Of a DNA stretch of 64,000 nt, positions 45,001-56,770 are shown piece after piece. The DNA comes from Brachypodius melanocephalos (taxonomy: Eukaryota > Chordata > Aves > Passeriformes > Pycnonotidae): contig VZSR01000393.1 of assembly GCA_013398615.1 (NCBI GenBank), positions 2,692,961 to 2,756,960 on the forward strand. The letters run 5' to 3'. Position numbers and translations under genes: made by a program. Numbering within the stretch: position 1 is the first letter of the stretch; each line of letters starts with the position of its first letter. The notes beneath the pieces were generated by a model. It had not been told where the DNA came from, ran no database searches, and saw nothing but the letters and a program-made list of their open reading frames with translations.

Positions 45001-45371
45001 CCACCCCATAGCGGGTGCAGGAACGATGCCAAAATTCTCTTTCTGAGGGAGAAACTCAGGCTTTTGTGCAAAGGACTGACTGATTTGGAGCCACATGTTA
45101 ATGTTCAGATTTGAGTGAAAGAACTCAGCTAAAGACCCTCCTCTTCCCCTTTTCCTGAGACCCAACCCTCACCAGTTTGCCATTTTGTCATCTTTCTTAG
45201 GAGCAGCTTTCTCATCATTCCAAGGACTCTCGAGTGAGGAGGTTAACAGGAACACAGAATTACAGAGACATCTGGCTTCAGAAAGCCCCAAACGCTTCAA
45301 TATCAGCCTTGGCAGTGAGCTGTGCTTCACTGGGGAGCAGAGTGTGGAGACTGATTGCAGACCCTGGAGCC
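42036..45371. other. Intergenic DNA, no gene seen
   Basis: Unique sequence with a 22-base poly-A at 42783-42804 and a small GGAAATAT repeat at 43379-43402. Frames of 100-136 codons at 43351-44189 occur on both strands and lack domains. No mobile element or RNA gene recognised. Confidence 0.5.
42783..42804. repeat. Poly-A tract
   Basis: Twenty-two consecutive A followed by A-rich purine text. No recognisable retroelement body beside it. Confidence 0.9.
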
Positions 45372-45400
45372 AATGGCTTGGATGCAATGGCTTGGATGCA
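45372..45400. repeat. Two-copy 14-base tandem repeat
   Basis: AATGGCTTGGATGC occurs twice in succession at 45372 and 45386, a perfect direct duplication. Confidence 0.88.
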
Positions 45401-46297
45401 TCAGGAATATTGAACAAGAGCTGGAGTGATCAGTGCCTTTGTCCTCACCAAACTTCTTCTTCATCAGAAAACTGCTTTTTTAGTTACACACACGTGACAT
45501 GTAATGAACTTTGCCAAAAGGTTTCCCAGTGCACTCCAAGGAAGATGTTTGGGAGAGGGGTTTCACTACCTGTCCCTTTGCCTCTCTGATGGGAGAAGAA
45601 GGGCTAAGGATAAAAGCAATTTCCATCTCTTTCTCTGTGTGTGAGTTGTTTTTTGGGTTTCCGTGCTCGCTGAAACGGCTCCCACAGGAGCTATGCAAAT
45701 GTAATGGCTAATTTGACAAGCTCGAATGAGTCATCTTTCAAAACCATTATTGTACAAAGTGTAACGTGGTTTGGAACCGTCTCCTGCCTGTGTAAAGCGA
45801 TATTGCTTCTTTTTTTGCCCTTTCCTTGAATCAAAGGCAGATGCAAACGTCAAGGTTTCTGCACAACACGCCCCCCTCCTCTTTCCACTCTGGGAATAGC
45901 AGTGGGAGCTGCAGACTCTCTGCAGTGATTCAGAGGTACAGATCCACTCAGAGCTCTCTTCCAGGGCCATCTCTTTGAGGAAATAACTGCAGACGAAGAG
46001 CACACCATTAATTTTTCGGTGTATTTTGCCATTAGTACAAAAATAAACCGTGGTGTCTGCTGGGGAACAGGTGGTGCTGGAGCAGCCAGTGGAACCCAAG
46101 GAACACCGAGAGGCATTTCACTGCTGCCAGCCCATGACGAGCTCAACCCCACATTAGGGCTGTGTAGCTTTTGGACCTCCAAAAGGAAGCGTGTAGCAAA
46201 TTCCTTAGGAGCTGAGTGGAGTCGGAGGGGAAGGGAGGAAGTGCTGAGTGTTTGGTTGAGGACCACCACTTGTACCACCAGCATAAAAGAGAAGTTG

Positions 46298-46314
46298 GAG
46301 AGAGAGAGAGAGAG
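46298..46314. repeat. Short GA microsatellite
   Basis: About eight GA units. Confidence 0.85.
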
Positions 46315-47126
46315 GAAAGGAGGACTTTCTTTTCCAAAGGGAAAATTCCTAAAGCAGTGAGGGGGTGGATTTCTGGATATCTCAGTGTGAAATAAAATCC
46401 TGGCTTGCACATTGTCCCTGCCAGATGTTTAGTGCAGAAGGTCTGAATAGGTAGAACAAGAGCTCTGAAATCAGAGCTGCTTAAAAGACAATTTCAAGGT
46501 GGCAGGTGCTGACAGAGGAGCTGCAAAGAGAGGTGGAAATGGGACCTTGAGAGAGGGGAGGTAAAAAGAGGTGAATTTTATAGTGTGGCAGGTGAGCAGG
46601 ACCTCAGAAGGGCTGGGTTGATAACAAATTGGATTTGATGAACAACTGTTAAATGGGCAGATTGGGATATTTATCCAGAAGCAGAGGAGACTGCCTGACC
46701 AGGACTTCAGGTAGGAAGCACATGGAGGAAGAGGAAGGCACAAACTCCAAGGCCTTGGCAAATGCAAAATGAAGGATGCTAAACATGTGATCTTAAAAAT
46801 CCTGGGAGAACCAGGAGAGATTGAAGACTTGGATGAGTAATTCCAAGAGAAACAAGCCAAAGAGAGTTCAAGAGTGTGGAGGAAAGGTGGTGCCAGGTAG
46901 AAATGGCACAGCAGGGAAAGGTCTCCATATCCAGCTTTATTTCCAAGAAGATCAGAGTGAGAGCAGAGCCAAACCAGCAGAAAAATTACCTCTAAAATAT
47001 TTTTATATGGCCAGTTAACCCCAAACTTAGCAACCAGGGCATCTGAGATACAAAGCAGCTGCCAGTCAGACCTGGTTGTTTTCCTTGGACATCTGGAAAT
47101 CCCAGTGAGTGGTACTGGAAGGGTTA

Positions 47127-47154
47127 ATCCATCCATCCATCCATCCATCCGTCC
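47127..47154. repeat. ATCC tetranucleotide microsatellite
   Basis: Six perfect ATCC units followed by one GTCC unit. Confidence 0.92.
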
Positions 47155-48187
47155 TTCTGGATCAGCCAGCCCGGTCCATTCCTGTCCCTGCACCTCCTCA
47201 GTGCCACTGCAGCGTGTCTATAAAAATAGCAAACAAATCATTTGACAGCGAGGGTTGGAAGTAAAATTTTTTTTAAAAATGCCATACTTTCCCTATTAAA
47301 TTTTGATAGTCTCCCAAAGGCTTTCAGTACATTGCACACGTCCAAGCTCTACCGCAGAATAATTGAATCATAAAGACTAATTCCATGTGTCTTCCGAGCC
47401 CGTGCACGAGTCAGGGAATGCTCTGTGGGCAGGCACAGGGTCCAGGAGGACATGGCACAGGTATCCTTGGATTTCTCCAAGTGGATGGGAAAGCAGCCCA
47501 AGGGGCATCTCCTCTCTGAGAAGGAAACTCTGCTTATTTGTTTCATAGTTTTTTCGAAACAAGTGTTTTCTTTGCATGGCTCAGATTTTATTTTAACCCT
47601 TCCCAACAGAAAAGCAACTTTAGGAGCTTTTTGAAGGTACTCACAGGTGATGTGAGCCAGCAGGGTGTAGCTTCCCTGCATCCCTGGCAAAGTGGTGATG
47701 GACCTCTAAACTGCCCAGGGCCATCCTCCAACACCTCCTTTGTTTGAGAGACTGGGCTGAGCTGAGTTTCAGACTCTGCAAATCAGTTTCTGGCTGAGCT
47801 CAGACAACAGATGAAAGTTCCCAGATTTGTTAGGGAAAAAATTTGGTTGGATTCAAGTATTTTTAGCCCTGGGCTTATGTATGGGTCCTGTATAGAAGGA
47901 AGAAGTTGAAAATAACCGTGGCAAGGTTATAAAAAGCTGCTCTAGCTGGATATAGCCAGTGCAGAGACACCAGTGAGAAACCCATGAGGGAGAGACTTCC
48001 CCAGAGATCCTCCACTGCTGCTCAGCAAGGCTCACTCACACTCATAGGTGAACTTGTTGGATCTGTAAAGGATGATAAATGAGAGAAAATAAGTAAAAAA
48101 CCACCAGGGGTTAAGTTACCATCAAGAGGATGATGTTCCAAAATCTGGCTTTTGTAGGTTCAGAGCCAGCAGGAGGAGCATGACTTA

Positions 48188-48403
48188 CTTTCCCCTTTCC
48201 CTTTCCCTTTCCTTTTCCCCTTCCCCTTCCCTTTCCCTTTCCCTTTCCCTTTCCCTTTCCCTTTCCCTTTCCCTTTCCCTTTCCCTTTCCCTTTCCCTTT
48301 CCTTTTGCCTTTGCCTTTCCCTTTGCCTTTCCCTTTGCCTTTCCCTTTGCCTTTTCCCTTTTCCCTTTTCCCTTTTCCCTTTTCCCTTTTCCCTTTTTTT
48401 CTC
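48188..48403. repeat. Polypyrimidine array in three sub-arrays
   Basis: 216 bases with only five purines on the plus strand. 48188-48306 is pure pyrimidine, mostly CCCTTT hexamers. 48307-48349 is a CTTTGCCTTTCC-type 12-base higher-order repeat with G at 48313, 48325, 48337 and 48349. 48356-48400 is a CCCTTTT heptamer array of about six units. The sequence has mirror symmetry, so it can form intramolecular triplex (H-DNA). Lysine/glycine or arginine/glutamate frames on the minus strand are repeat translations. Confidence 0.94.
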
Positions 48404-48699
48404 AAACATTTCCAGCTGATCCTGCTTTGGAGAGGCCTTGGTCTTTCCCTAAAGAAGGAGGGGGTGTCATTTTTACAGGCAACACAAAGGTTTTTCACAT
48501 CAGAGATCCGAGGGCAGCTTTGGCTTGGCTCTGGAGCTCCAGCTCTTTATTCCAGGGATGACAACACTCCAAGACAATGTGTTTGCAATAGCAACAGCGC
48601 TGCTTCACGGCACGACCCAACTCCCTCCTGGCAGCTGAGCCTTTCTCATTGACTTCACTGAGCTCAGAACATGGAAGAACGAACGAATCTTTCTGAATA
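48404..48699. other. Intergenic DNA, nothing distinctive
   Basis: Unique sequence with short chance frames and a CTCATTGACTTCACTGAG word near 48646 that resembles a motif of old amniote repeats, too short to call. Confidence 0.4.
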
Positions 48700-49010
48700 T
48701 TTATTTTTTTTTCCTATGTATTTCTGTACTTGATCCAAAACCGCGTGGAATTTTTTGTTTTCATGTCTGTTGCCGTCTTTACGATCATTTCAAGCGAATT
48801 TCACCTGTAACCACACGCTTCCCAAGGCTCTAAGGGTTGGATGCTACACTGTGGACAGGGTTAAGCTTTTCCTACTAAAGCATTTAAGCCTCTTGAGTGC
48901 TGAAATGTAACCTAAACACCACCAGTTTTCCCCAAAACACGAGGGCACTTTGCTGATTTAATTTCTGCATTTGTTATCATGAAATGCAAGTAATTATAGC
49001 TTTGAACTCC
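48700..49010. promoter_or_regulatory. Candidate conserved noncoding element
   Basis: Unique block with kept CpGs (TTGCCGTCTTTACGATC, AAGCGAATTTC, CCACACGC) and words such as TTTGTTATCATG and GCAAGTAATTATAGC. Enhancer-like by texture only. Confidence 0.33.
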
Positions 49011-51254
49011 TGGGCAAGGGCCAAGCTCTAAGTGTAAGAGGTAAACACAATAAATAAATACGTGTAAAACACGATCCCCCTGCTCTGAAAACAGGGAGCA
49101 TTTTCTGCATTTCCAACAGAGTTGGGAGAGAATTCACTGAACGCTCCTGTACTTTCATAGAGCCCCTGGTTTTAGTTACTAGAATAATAATGCAGGGACT
49201 GTAAACAGGGTTTATGGCTTTTTATGAGAAAGCCATGTGATGCTTTTACAACTCTCACAAGTAATAAATGTCCACATCAATTTGATTGTTTTATGTGGGT
49301 TTTCTTCTTGCTTTACGCCATGGAATGGGTTGTACTTCGCTGGAAGGCCAGTCGAAATTCTGACATTTCAAAATTTGATCTAGTGCCAAATCAGGAGAAA
49401 AAACTTTTGAAAGCCACATTTCTCTTCAACCATTAAAAAAAAAAAAAAAACTTGGAATGAAATAAAATAGCCTGTTCTGATAAAACCAAATCAGAACAAA
49501 ATACCTTCCTTCCATACATTATTCAAAGCATAAAATTAAATCACTCCTGTTATGAAAAGACACTTAGGACAGAAAATCAAGCCATTTCACTCCAACAAGG
49601 TCCAAACACAATACTTCAAAGTAGTCAAAACAAATCTTTGTTAAAAAGCTGAAGCAAAACTTCATTGACAACAACATATTCTGATCGGAAGTCTGGATTT
49701 CAGCTGGATGGCATTTTCCATTGAAATATTGCCAGGGAAAAGGTTTTTTTCCTGCTACCTCTAATCTGATGTTAGCATGGACAGCAGCGCTTGGAGTTAA
49801 AAACTGCAGCACGTTCTGAGGTTCCCCAGAATTTATTTTCCTTGACTCCAGCAGCATCTCTGGGCTTTGCCAGCTGGGAGTTAGAGCACCAAACAATGGA
49901 AAAACACCCACAGGCAGCCAAAGTTTTCATGGAGTTGTTAATTAATTGGTGAACATCACTTTCAGGGCGCTGGCATGAGGTAAATCCCATCAGAAAGCTT
50001 TCCAGGAGGAGTCATGGTTGGTTTCACAGAAGGCTTTCTGTGGATTATCTCTCCAAACACTCCTTTTCCGTGTTATGCCCACAGAGAGGTGGGAAATGTG
50101 GGCAGAGGCTCTGGAAGCAGGGACACAATCTCTTCTCTGTCCTCTCACTTGATGAAACCTGTTAGATCTGCTCCCAGCAGGGCGTTATGGGCATGGATGA
50201 TGACAGATCCTGGAGAAATTTTACCATTCATTGCTCAAATCTGCTCAAATCTGCTGCAATCTGTGGCTGCCACCACTGATCTGCAGCTCTGAACGCACTG
50301 ACCACAAGGGGACTTTAAAATGAAACTCAGAAAAATCAGTGGGGAGCCTACAAACATGCAGAGGCATGCACAGGAAAATTATTAGGGTCTACATAAAGAG
50401 ATTTTTTTATGGTTTTATCAGAAAAGTGGTGTCAAAGTAGGGTTTGTGCTTTGGGCCAAGACCAGTGGGGTATTTGGTGGTCCTCAGTTCTAGCAGAACT
50501 TTAACATCATATCACTTGTCACTAATACATCTGTCTGGGAAGGGCACACAGCTCTTTGCATGAGCAAACTTGTCTTGATGCAGAAAATTCCAGGAGTTTT
50601 ACACTTCTGCTCGCCTTGGAGCTCTCCCAGCACGTGCAGCACCAGCTCTGGCTTCACACGTCAGTTTGAGGCCACTATAATGACAGCTCTGAGAGGAGTT
50701 TACTGAGATCTGGACCTTCTTCCTGCAGAAATTAAATATTTTCCTTGTGAGATCACGGTTTTTTGCTTAAAGGTTGCAAAAGTGACCCTTGGTACCAGCC
50801 CACCTCCCTTGGCCTCGTGGTGACCCTGCTGCCCCACGACTTCCTTTGCTCTGCTCAGAGGCACAAAGATGCTCAGACAGACCACACCTGCCCTGGGTGG
50901 CTCATGGAACTATCCAGAAACTATCCTTGGGAGCCTGTGCCAGCCTCAGGTGACCTGTAGGATGCATTTTTTTCGTTCAAGCCTCAGCTACTGTGCAAGC
51001 CAAAGCTCTTAAGATGCCCTGAACAGCAGAAAAGCATGACGGGGAAAGATGAGCGTTGTGGGTGGGACAGAAATAGCCCAAAACAAATGGGGAAAAAAAT
51101 CCTGTCAAAACATTTATAGGCTCCTTGATAATTTAACAAGGGCGGGGAGGATCAATTTACAGATAGTGTCTCCTTCTCTCCTCTGTTCTCCCTGCAAGAA
51201 AATAAATGATGGACTGAAAAGGGGAGCGAGCGACAAGAGCGAGTTTGGGAGAGA
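49011..51254. other. Intergenic DNA, no gene seen
   Basis: Unique sequence with poly-A at 49435-49450. A 115-codon minus frame (49564-49911) and others lack domains. A small direct repeat TCAAATCTGC occurs at 50235-50255. No mobile element recognised. Confidence 0.5.
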
Positions 51255-51375
51255 GTAGCCAAGAGTTTTATTACAAGCCTGTTCCTCATTAAGGCCTTAG
51301 CAGCCTCACACACAAAAGCTAATTACTGTTTTTATGTCATGTTATTTTGATTCATATTTCCTGTCTGGAAAACAG
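51255..51375. promoter_or_regulatory. Candidate conserved noncoding element
   Basis: AT-rich unique block with GAGTTTTATTACAAGCC, CTCATTAAGGCC, AAAGCTAATTACTG (homeodomain core) and TTTTGATTCATATTTCC. No repeats. Enhancer-like by texture only. Confidence 0.33.
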
Positions 51376-53678
51376 ACGGGAGTTTTGGGCAGGCAGCCAA
51401 GGCGAGCGCCATGGAATCGCGCGAGCGGGAACCTGCCCCGGCCGTGGAGCACGGGAGACAAGAGCCTTAGTTTGGGGGAATTTTTTTCCTCTTTTTTTTG
51501 GTTGTTTTGGGGAGGAAATGCGAACTTTCCATGTAGGCGTAGTTTTCTCCCAAAAAATGTGTTGTTCTCCAGGGGTGGTGGAAAGAAAGAGATGTCCCAG
51601 GGCTCGGTTCTGGTCAGGAAGTGCCCCTGCCGACAGGGACGTGTGGCTTTCCAGACCCGGTCACGTCTGGCTTGGACAGCAGGGAAAGTGAGACCTTCAC
51701 CACCAGGACAGCCTCTAGGCAACAAATGAATTCTCCAAGGACCTGAATGCTATTCTTGTCCTCTTGTCAACACAGTGGTGATCTCCACAGGGCTCGTGTC
51801 AAAGTGCTGTGGGAGGGAAGACAAAAACAAGTCGCCAATGGTGATGCTCCAGGTTTCCATGAGGTGGCAGCAAGGAAAAAAAAGGTCCCATGAACTACCT
51901 CTCTCCTCCACAAGAAACTTTCATATTCTCTGAGTCTTCTGTCAATGCTTCCTAGCCCATCCCAGCCATGGTGGGGAGTGGCATCCTGCAATTTTAGGCC
52001 AGTCAGTTGGATCTCCTTCCCAATCCCGTTGCATGGCTCGGTGCTGCTGCCAAATTTCCAGCCTCTTCTGACCCATAGATGCCAAAAGGATGGCATTTTG
52101 AGGCATTTTCTGTAATCTGACCATTTCCAGGTCAAAATTAATCTCTGGAGGAATTCAATATTTCTTTTTCCTTTCCACGCTCCATTCAAATCCTCCAGCT
52201 CTGGGATGCAGCCCCCAGATTTTTGAGTAAATCCCGGGACCAGAATCCAGCACAAACCACAAGGCAAATATTTGATGGGCAAAATCTCCAATTACCCATG
52301 TGGGCACCAAGCCAAACATCAGGGGCCATGTTCTCACCCCTTTTTCCCAAGACATCGGGGAATATCCAATGTTTTATAAGGAGCCAGGATCCAAGATTTG
52401 TTTCAGACTAGAGAGGTGGAGCTGCAATCAGAGTTTCACCTCCCTGTGCTCAGGAATTGAGGGTGTAGGGTCACAGCTCTTGCAGGCAAAGCTCATCCTT
52501 TCCTTTTGGAGCCCTCAATCCCTGCCAGGCTCCTGCCACATGCAGGGGAGCCACCCCACAGAGCTGACGGGGGGGATAAACAGGTAGAAACAGTGAGAAG
52601 CCCCAAAAGAAATATTTCAGAGATCCAGGCTGCAAAGATTACACTGCAGAGATTAATGTTTGACCCCTGTGGCTGTTTTCTGGAGCTGGAGCCTTCACCC
52701 CCCTTGGAGACACCACGCTGTGTTCCAGACCCCATCCCAGGAAAGCAGCGGGGATGCAATCAAGCGTAGGATGAAAATTGAAATATTTCGCGCCAGAGGA
52801 AGAAAACAGCCTTTTGGTTTTGTTTTGTTTTTTTTTTTTTTTAAATTTCCCCCAGCTATTCCTGCTGCTCGTTCCTCCCTTCTCTCCTCACCATCTCCCA
52901 CCCTGGCAGCTCCACCACCCTTTGCAGCCTGAGCACTGCTCTGCTCAGAGCAAACAAGTGCTTTACGAGCAAACTCCAGCACAGAGGAACACGGGGCTGC
53001 ACAGAGACAAAACTCTGGTTAACTTTAATTAAGTTTGCATTACTTTTCCCAGTAGGACCCCAAATTTAATGGTATTACGTTTTAAACTGTTTGGCAAGCC
53101 TTGAGAAAACAGTTTAGTGCATTTCACTAGTAAAAACAAAAGCTGTGTAATAAACCAAGCCTCTGTTGAACCAAAATAAGAAGACATCGATCCTTCTGAG
53201 CGTGCAGAAATTTCTTTTGAAAGATAACACTGTTGACTGCGATTGAGGGCTTCTTTTCCAGTTTGTCCTTATTTTCTCCTGACTCCAGCAAAATTGCCAC
53301 CCTCTTTCTTCAATGTGAGCCTGACTTGAGAATGAGGGCAGGAATTTCAACAGCACCTTAGAAAGACAGTTCAAAAAAAAATTGAAATTGAACTAAAATA
53401 TTATAAATTATTATCTTCTGCTTGGGATCACAATGAGATGGAGGGCAGTAAGGAAAGCTGCACTCCTTGCAGCCTGCTCCCCTCTCTCCTGCATCCCGAG
53501 TCGTGAAGCACAGAGCCCTGGATGTGCAAGAATGGGATAGAGAAGCTCATTTAGAGGTCAGAAACACCAAATGTAAGCACTGGATGACACCCCAGCTATC
53601 ACCACTCAGCCTCTACTGGGAACAGGAAATTGCTGGATATCACTTCTGGTAAATGCTGACTTGCTAGTGGTGAGTAAG
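51376..53678. other. Intergenic DNA, no gene seen
   Basis: A moderately CpG-bearing patch at 51380-51680 has frames of 114-131 codons open on both strands at once. A 174-codon minus frame at 51767-52291 lacks domains. T-rich run at 52829-52842. I call no gene. Confidence 0.45.
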
Positions 53679-53750
53679 AGCCTGGTCCCAAGCCCACTGA
53701 AGTCAATAGAAAAGGTGTCCCCTGACTCCAGTGACCTTTGGATGAGTCTC
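53679..53750. repeat. Degenerate inverted repeat, probable ancient interspersed element
   Basis: Two arms around 53684-53706 and 53721-53743 are reverse complements at 16 of 23 positions, centred on CACTGAAGTCA and TGACTCCAGTG. The wording (AGCCTGGTCC ... CACTGAAGTCAATAG ... GACTCCAGTG ... CTTTGGATGAG) resembles a short palindromic repeat that I recall as common in bird and reptile genomes. Family name not assigned. Diverged. Confidence 0.4.
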
Positions 53751-54339
53751 TAACACAGCTGGAGCTGTGACTGCTGCAGCTCTGCTGGAGAGAGAAGGGA
53801 GGCAGAGGCTGGCAGGAACGTGCTGCTCCTCTGGCACGGGGCGAGGGCAGAGATTTAGAGACCTTGTAAGGGGTCAGGATGGCCCTAGCTGTTGGAAAGG
53901 ACAGAGAGAGAGGCCTCAGAGCTCCGTGTGATCACCTGAAAGGGTTGCAGCGTGATGGCAAGGCACAAAGGTGGCTCCTCCCTGTGCAGCTGCTCTGGGA
54001 TCCCTGGGATGTGCGACCTCAGATAACGTTGGGTTAAGGGAGAACATTTTCTCCCGCGGTGACCTTGGGTCCGTCCTGTGAAATGAGATACCCAAAGCTG
54101 TGATCCAAAGCTCACTGAAAAGAGCAGGAATGTTTCCATTGGCTTGCCCGGGCATTGGATCTCTAAATATTTGGTAACTCAAATCTAAAATTAAAGCTTT
54201 TTTTTTTTTTTTTTTAAGCTTTAATTAAATTCCTGTGCTAATTCAGAAAAAGGATCATTTCAAGGTCAAGGACACTGCAATTATTTCTTTAAAATCTTCT
54301 TATGACTCACTGTTTATGGGGTAGACTCTTATTTTTTTC
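53751..54339. other. Intergenic DNA with a poly-T hairpin
   Basis: Unique sequence with overlapping chance minus frames of 84-88 codons at 53885-54182. Contains the hairpin listed separately at 54189-54226. Confidence 0.45.
54189..54226. repeat. 11-base inverted repeat around poly-T
   Basis: The arm AATTAAAGCTT (54189-54199) is perfectly complementary to AAGCTTTAATT (54216-54226), with a T16 spacer between. A small perfect hairpin with a homopolymer loop. Not a terminator in the bacterial sense. Possibly a replication-slippage product. Confidence 0.85.
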
Positions 54340-54570
54340 CCCTTAAAGTTACTGCAAAGATCCTTATTTAAACTATAAATTGAATTAAAACCTCACATTT
54401 AATATTTAGTTATGATGTGGTTAAAAATGTTATGTGCCAGGCAGTTGCTCCTTTATTTACTTACAATGTTGTCTTTAATGAATGCCAAACCCATGCAGCT
54501 CAAATGAGCAAGCAGATGCCAAGTTATTAACAATTATTACCTTTTACAGTAATTTTTGGCAGCCTTTCAC
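54340..54570. promoter_or_regulatory. AT-rich candidate conserved noncoding element
   Basis: Unique AT-rich block with GAATTAAAACC, TTAGTTATGATGTGG, CAATGTTGTCTTTAATG, GCTCAAATGAGC (a 12-base palindrome near 54498) and CCAAGTTATTAACAATTATT. No repeat. Enhancer-like by texture only. Confidence 0.37.
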
Positions 54571-56544
54571 TTTTTTGGTGGTCTAATAATTTCAAAACAG
54601 GGAACTTTGAAATATTACACCAATCCCAAACAGCACTGTGGATTGGTTGACTTCCTCTTTTCTGACTTATTCCAACTTGTTTCCTATTGTGAAATATTTT
54701 TCCACCCAACATTCGCCCAGCATGGAGTGAGGTTTACCCCTGCAGCTAAAAGCCATCTTCCTGATGAAAAATAACAACTCCAGAGGTCTCCAGACCATGT
54801 CCAACTACTGTGTGCAGCACAGAAAGGACAGTCAAGAGCCCAGGGCGGGACTCAAAGGGAGCCCTGAGCTCACTCTCAAGGTAAACAAAAATTTATGAAA
54901 TTAATGGATCCTCCCAAATCAGGGTAAACGCTGCCATGTCAAGGGCCACATCTACAGCCCCAGGTGAGGCCCCTTTCTCTGCTAAAGCAAAGCCAAAAAT
55001 CCCCCCGGGGTCGTTGCTAAAAGCTGGAGAGCTCTCAGAAAACAGAGCTGGTTTAAACTGGGTTTATCTCGACACAGCCCTGAGTTTTGGTGTGTGAGCA
55101 GGGAACTGTGCCCTCCACAGAGGCTCCGAGGTTCCCTTTTCCATTCCCAGCTCTTCTGCTGCTCTTTGTAGGGTCTGCAGAGCCAGTTTGGATCGTCCCT
55201 TTTTGAGCAGGCAGGGCTCAGCCATGCTGTGCCCACATGGGAGACGTGGCTCACAAAATCCCTCTCATTTTTGTGCTTCTCCCTTCCCCACTAATGGCAA
55301 ATTCTCCAGTTTTCTTGACTTTTCAAGAGTCTCTCTTGATTTGTTTGTGGTTCTTAGATCTCATTATGGAAGAAACTTTGTCTTCTGCTGGCACTCAGGT
55401 GTTGCATCTTCCTAAAGCAAAGCTTTCACTCTTCATTTCTTCTCGGGAAAAAAAAAAAGAAAAAGCTTAACTGTGTTCATTAAATTACAGGAAAACCCCT
55501 TGGCAATGACATCATTTTATAAATAATTTTGTTGATAATGGTCAAAACCCACGAAAAACATGGAAAAACCCTGGAAGGCTGTGGTGGTGCCATGATCACA
55601 GTGGGGAGGAACTCACACGTGGATTTGTGTGGGCAGTGGTGTTTGAGAACCAGCTTTTCCTCCCTCCTTCCAATCCCAAATACAAATCAGCATCCCCTTG
55701 TCTTGGGACACATGCCCAGAAACCTTGACTGGGAAGCTGCAGCAGGATGGAAAACAGGGTTGGGAGTCACAAAAATAATGGAGTCACAAAAATAATGGCT
55801 GAAGAGCTCGTGCTTCCCTCTCCAAAGCTCAAGAACCGTGGCCAAATTCAGGATTGCTCTTAACGGGGGCACCTCCTGCTTTCCTCAGGTTCAGGTTTGA
55901 CCTCCACTGTTTATAAACCCTGCTGTTAACGCTGCTCTGGATCTGCCAATCATTTTTACTGTGCTAATTATTCCTCTCGGTGCAGTGCCTCCCTTTCCAT
56001 GGGTTTCCAGAGGCTGATGAGTTTTCCAGCTGCCTCTGGAGTCAGCACAAATGCCTTTTCTCTGTGGTGGAGACCTTTCCAGTACCACTGTGGACACTTT
56101 AGGAAGGCAGTATGGGCTTATCCAGAGCCCCAAATTCATCACCATATTGGCAGAAGAAACTGTTCAATTTTTGGTCAATAATCACCAACTGTGTCATTAA
56201 AAGGAGGGCAGAAAAAGACCTCGAGTGGTCATTGGGGTCTGAAGGTTTTCATTGCTCATCTTCATGTCATGGGCACTGATGTTCACTGGAAGTTTCTGGG
56301 TGGGAGTTTTGTGTCACTACTGGAACAACCTGATTCTTTTTCCTTCTTAATTCCTGGACGAGAAGATTTCAGGGCAAAACAACTTTTCCAGCATTTCATG
56401 TATTTTAAGTTCATTTGTCAGTGTCATAGATATTAGATTTTTAGGACAAAAACCAGATGCTGAACGAAATGAAAATGAAATATTGACCCTTATCATCAGC
56501 TATCAAAGCTGCTTGTCTCCCTTTTGTGCGTGTCATGTTTCATC
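54571..56544. other. Intergenic DNA, no gene seen
   Basis: Unique sequence with a short tandem duplication at 55764. Several 60-90-codon frames, none with domains. No mobile element recognised. Confidence 0.5.
55764..55797. repeat. Two-copy 17-base tandem repeat
   Basis: GAGTCACAAAAATAATG occurs at 55764 and again at 55781, a perfect direct duplication. Confidence 0.9.
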
Positions 56545-56770
56545 CTGAAGAGGGGGTACACTTTATTTATTTATTACACTCTAAAATATCTCAAGTGGAT
56601 TAGATTGTGCTCCTCTAACCCAAACACTCGAAGGATGTTTCCTATTGCAAGATGATGTTGCATAACCAAAGCGAGATTTAAGAAGTCACTGGGGTAAAGT
56701 CTGTAAAATTTATGGTGTAATTTATTAAAGGGACACAGTCTGCTACTTTTTATGGCGCTGTATGTGCCGT
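56545..56770. promoter_or_regulatory. Candidate conserved noncoding element
   Basis: Unique block with AGTGGATTAGATTGTGC, AAGATGATGTTGCATAACC (C/EBP-like TTGCATAA), AAAGCGAGATTTAAG, TTATGGTGTAATTTATTAAAG and TATGGCGCTG. CpGs kept. No repeats and no plausible frame. Enhancer-like by texture only. Confidence 0.38.

Larger units (their letters stand above)
45401..48187. other. Intergenic DNA with purine-rich stretch
   Basis: Contains a GA run (46298-46314) and an ATCC run (47127-47154). From about 46480 to 46960 the plus strand is purine-rich and its complement has a 240-codon frame without recognisable domains. A 186-codon minus frame at 45850-46410 also lacks domains. I see no clear gene. Confidence 0.45.

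Noticed and set aside
48160..48498. Lysine/glycine and arginine/glutamate repeat 'proteins' on the minus strand
   Set aside because: Pure translations of the CCCTTT-type array in two frames.
51334..51729. Paired 114-131-codon frames on both strands
   Set aside because: Simultaneous open frames on both strands in a moderately CpG-bearing patch, no domain, no conserved start context.
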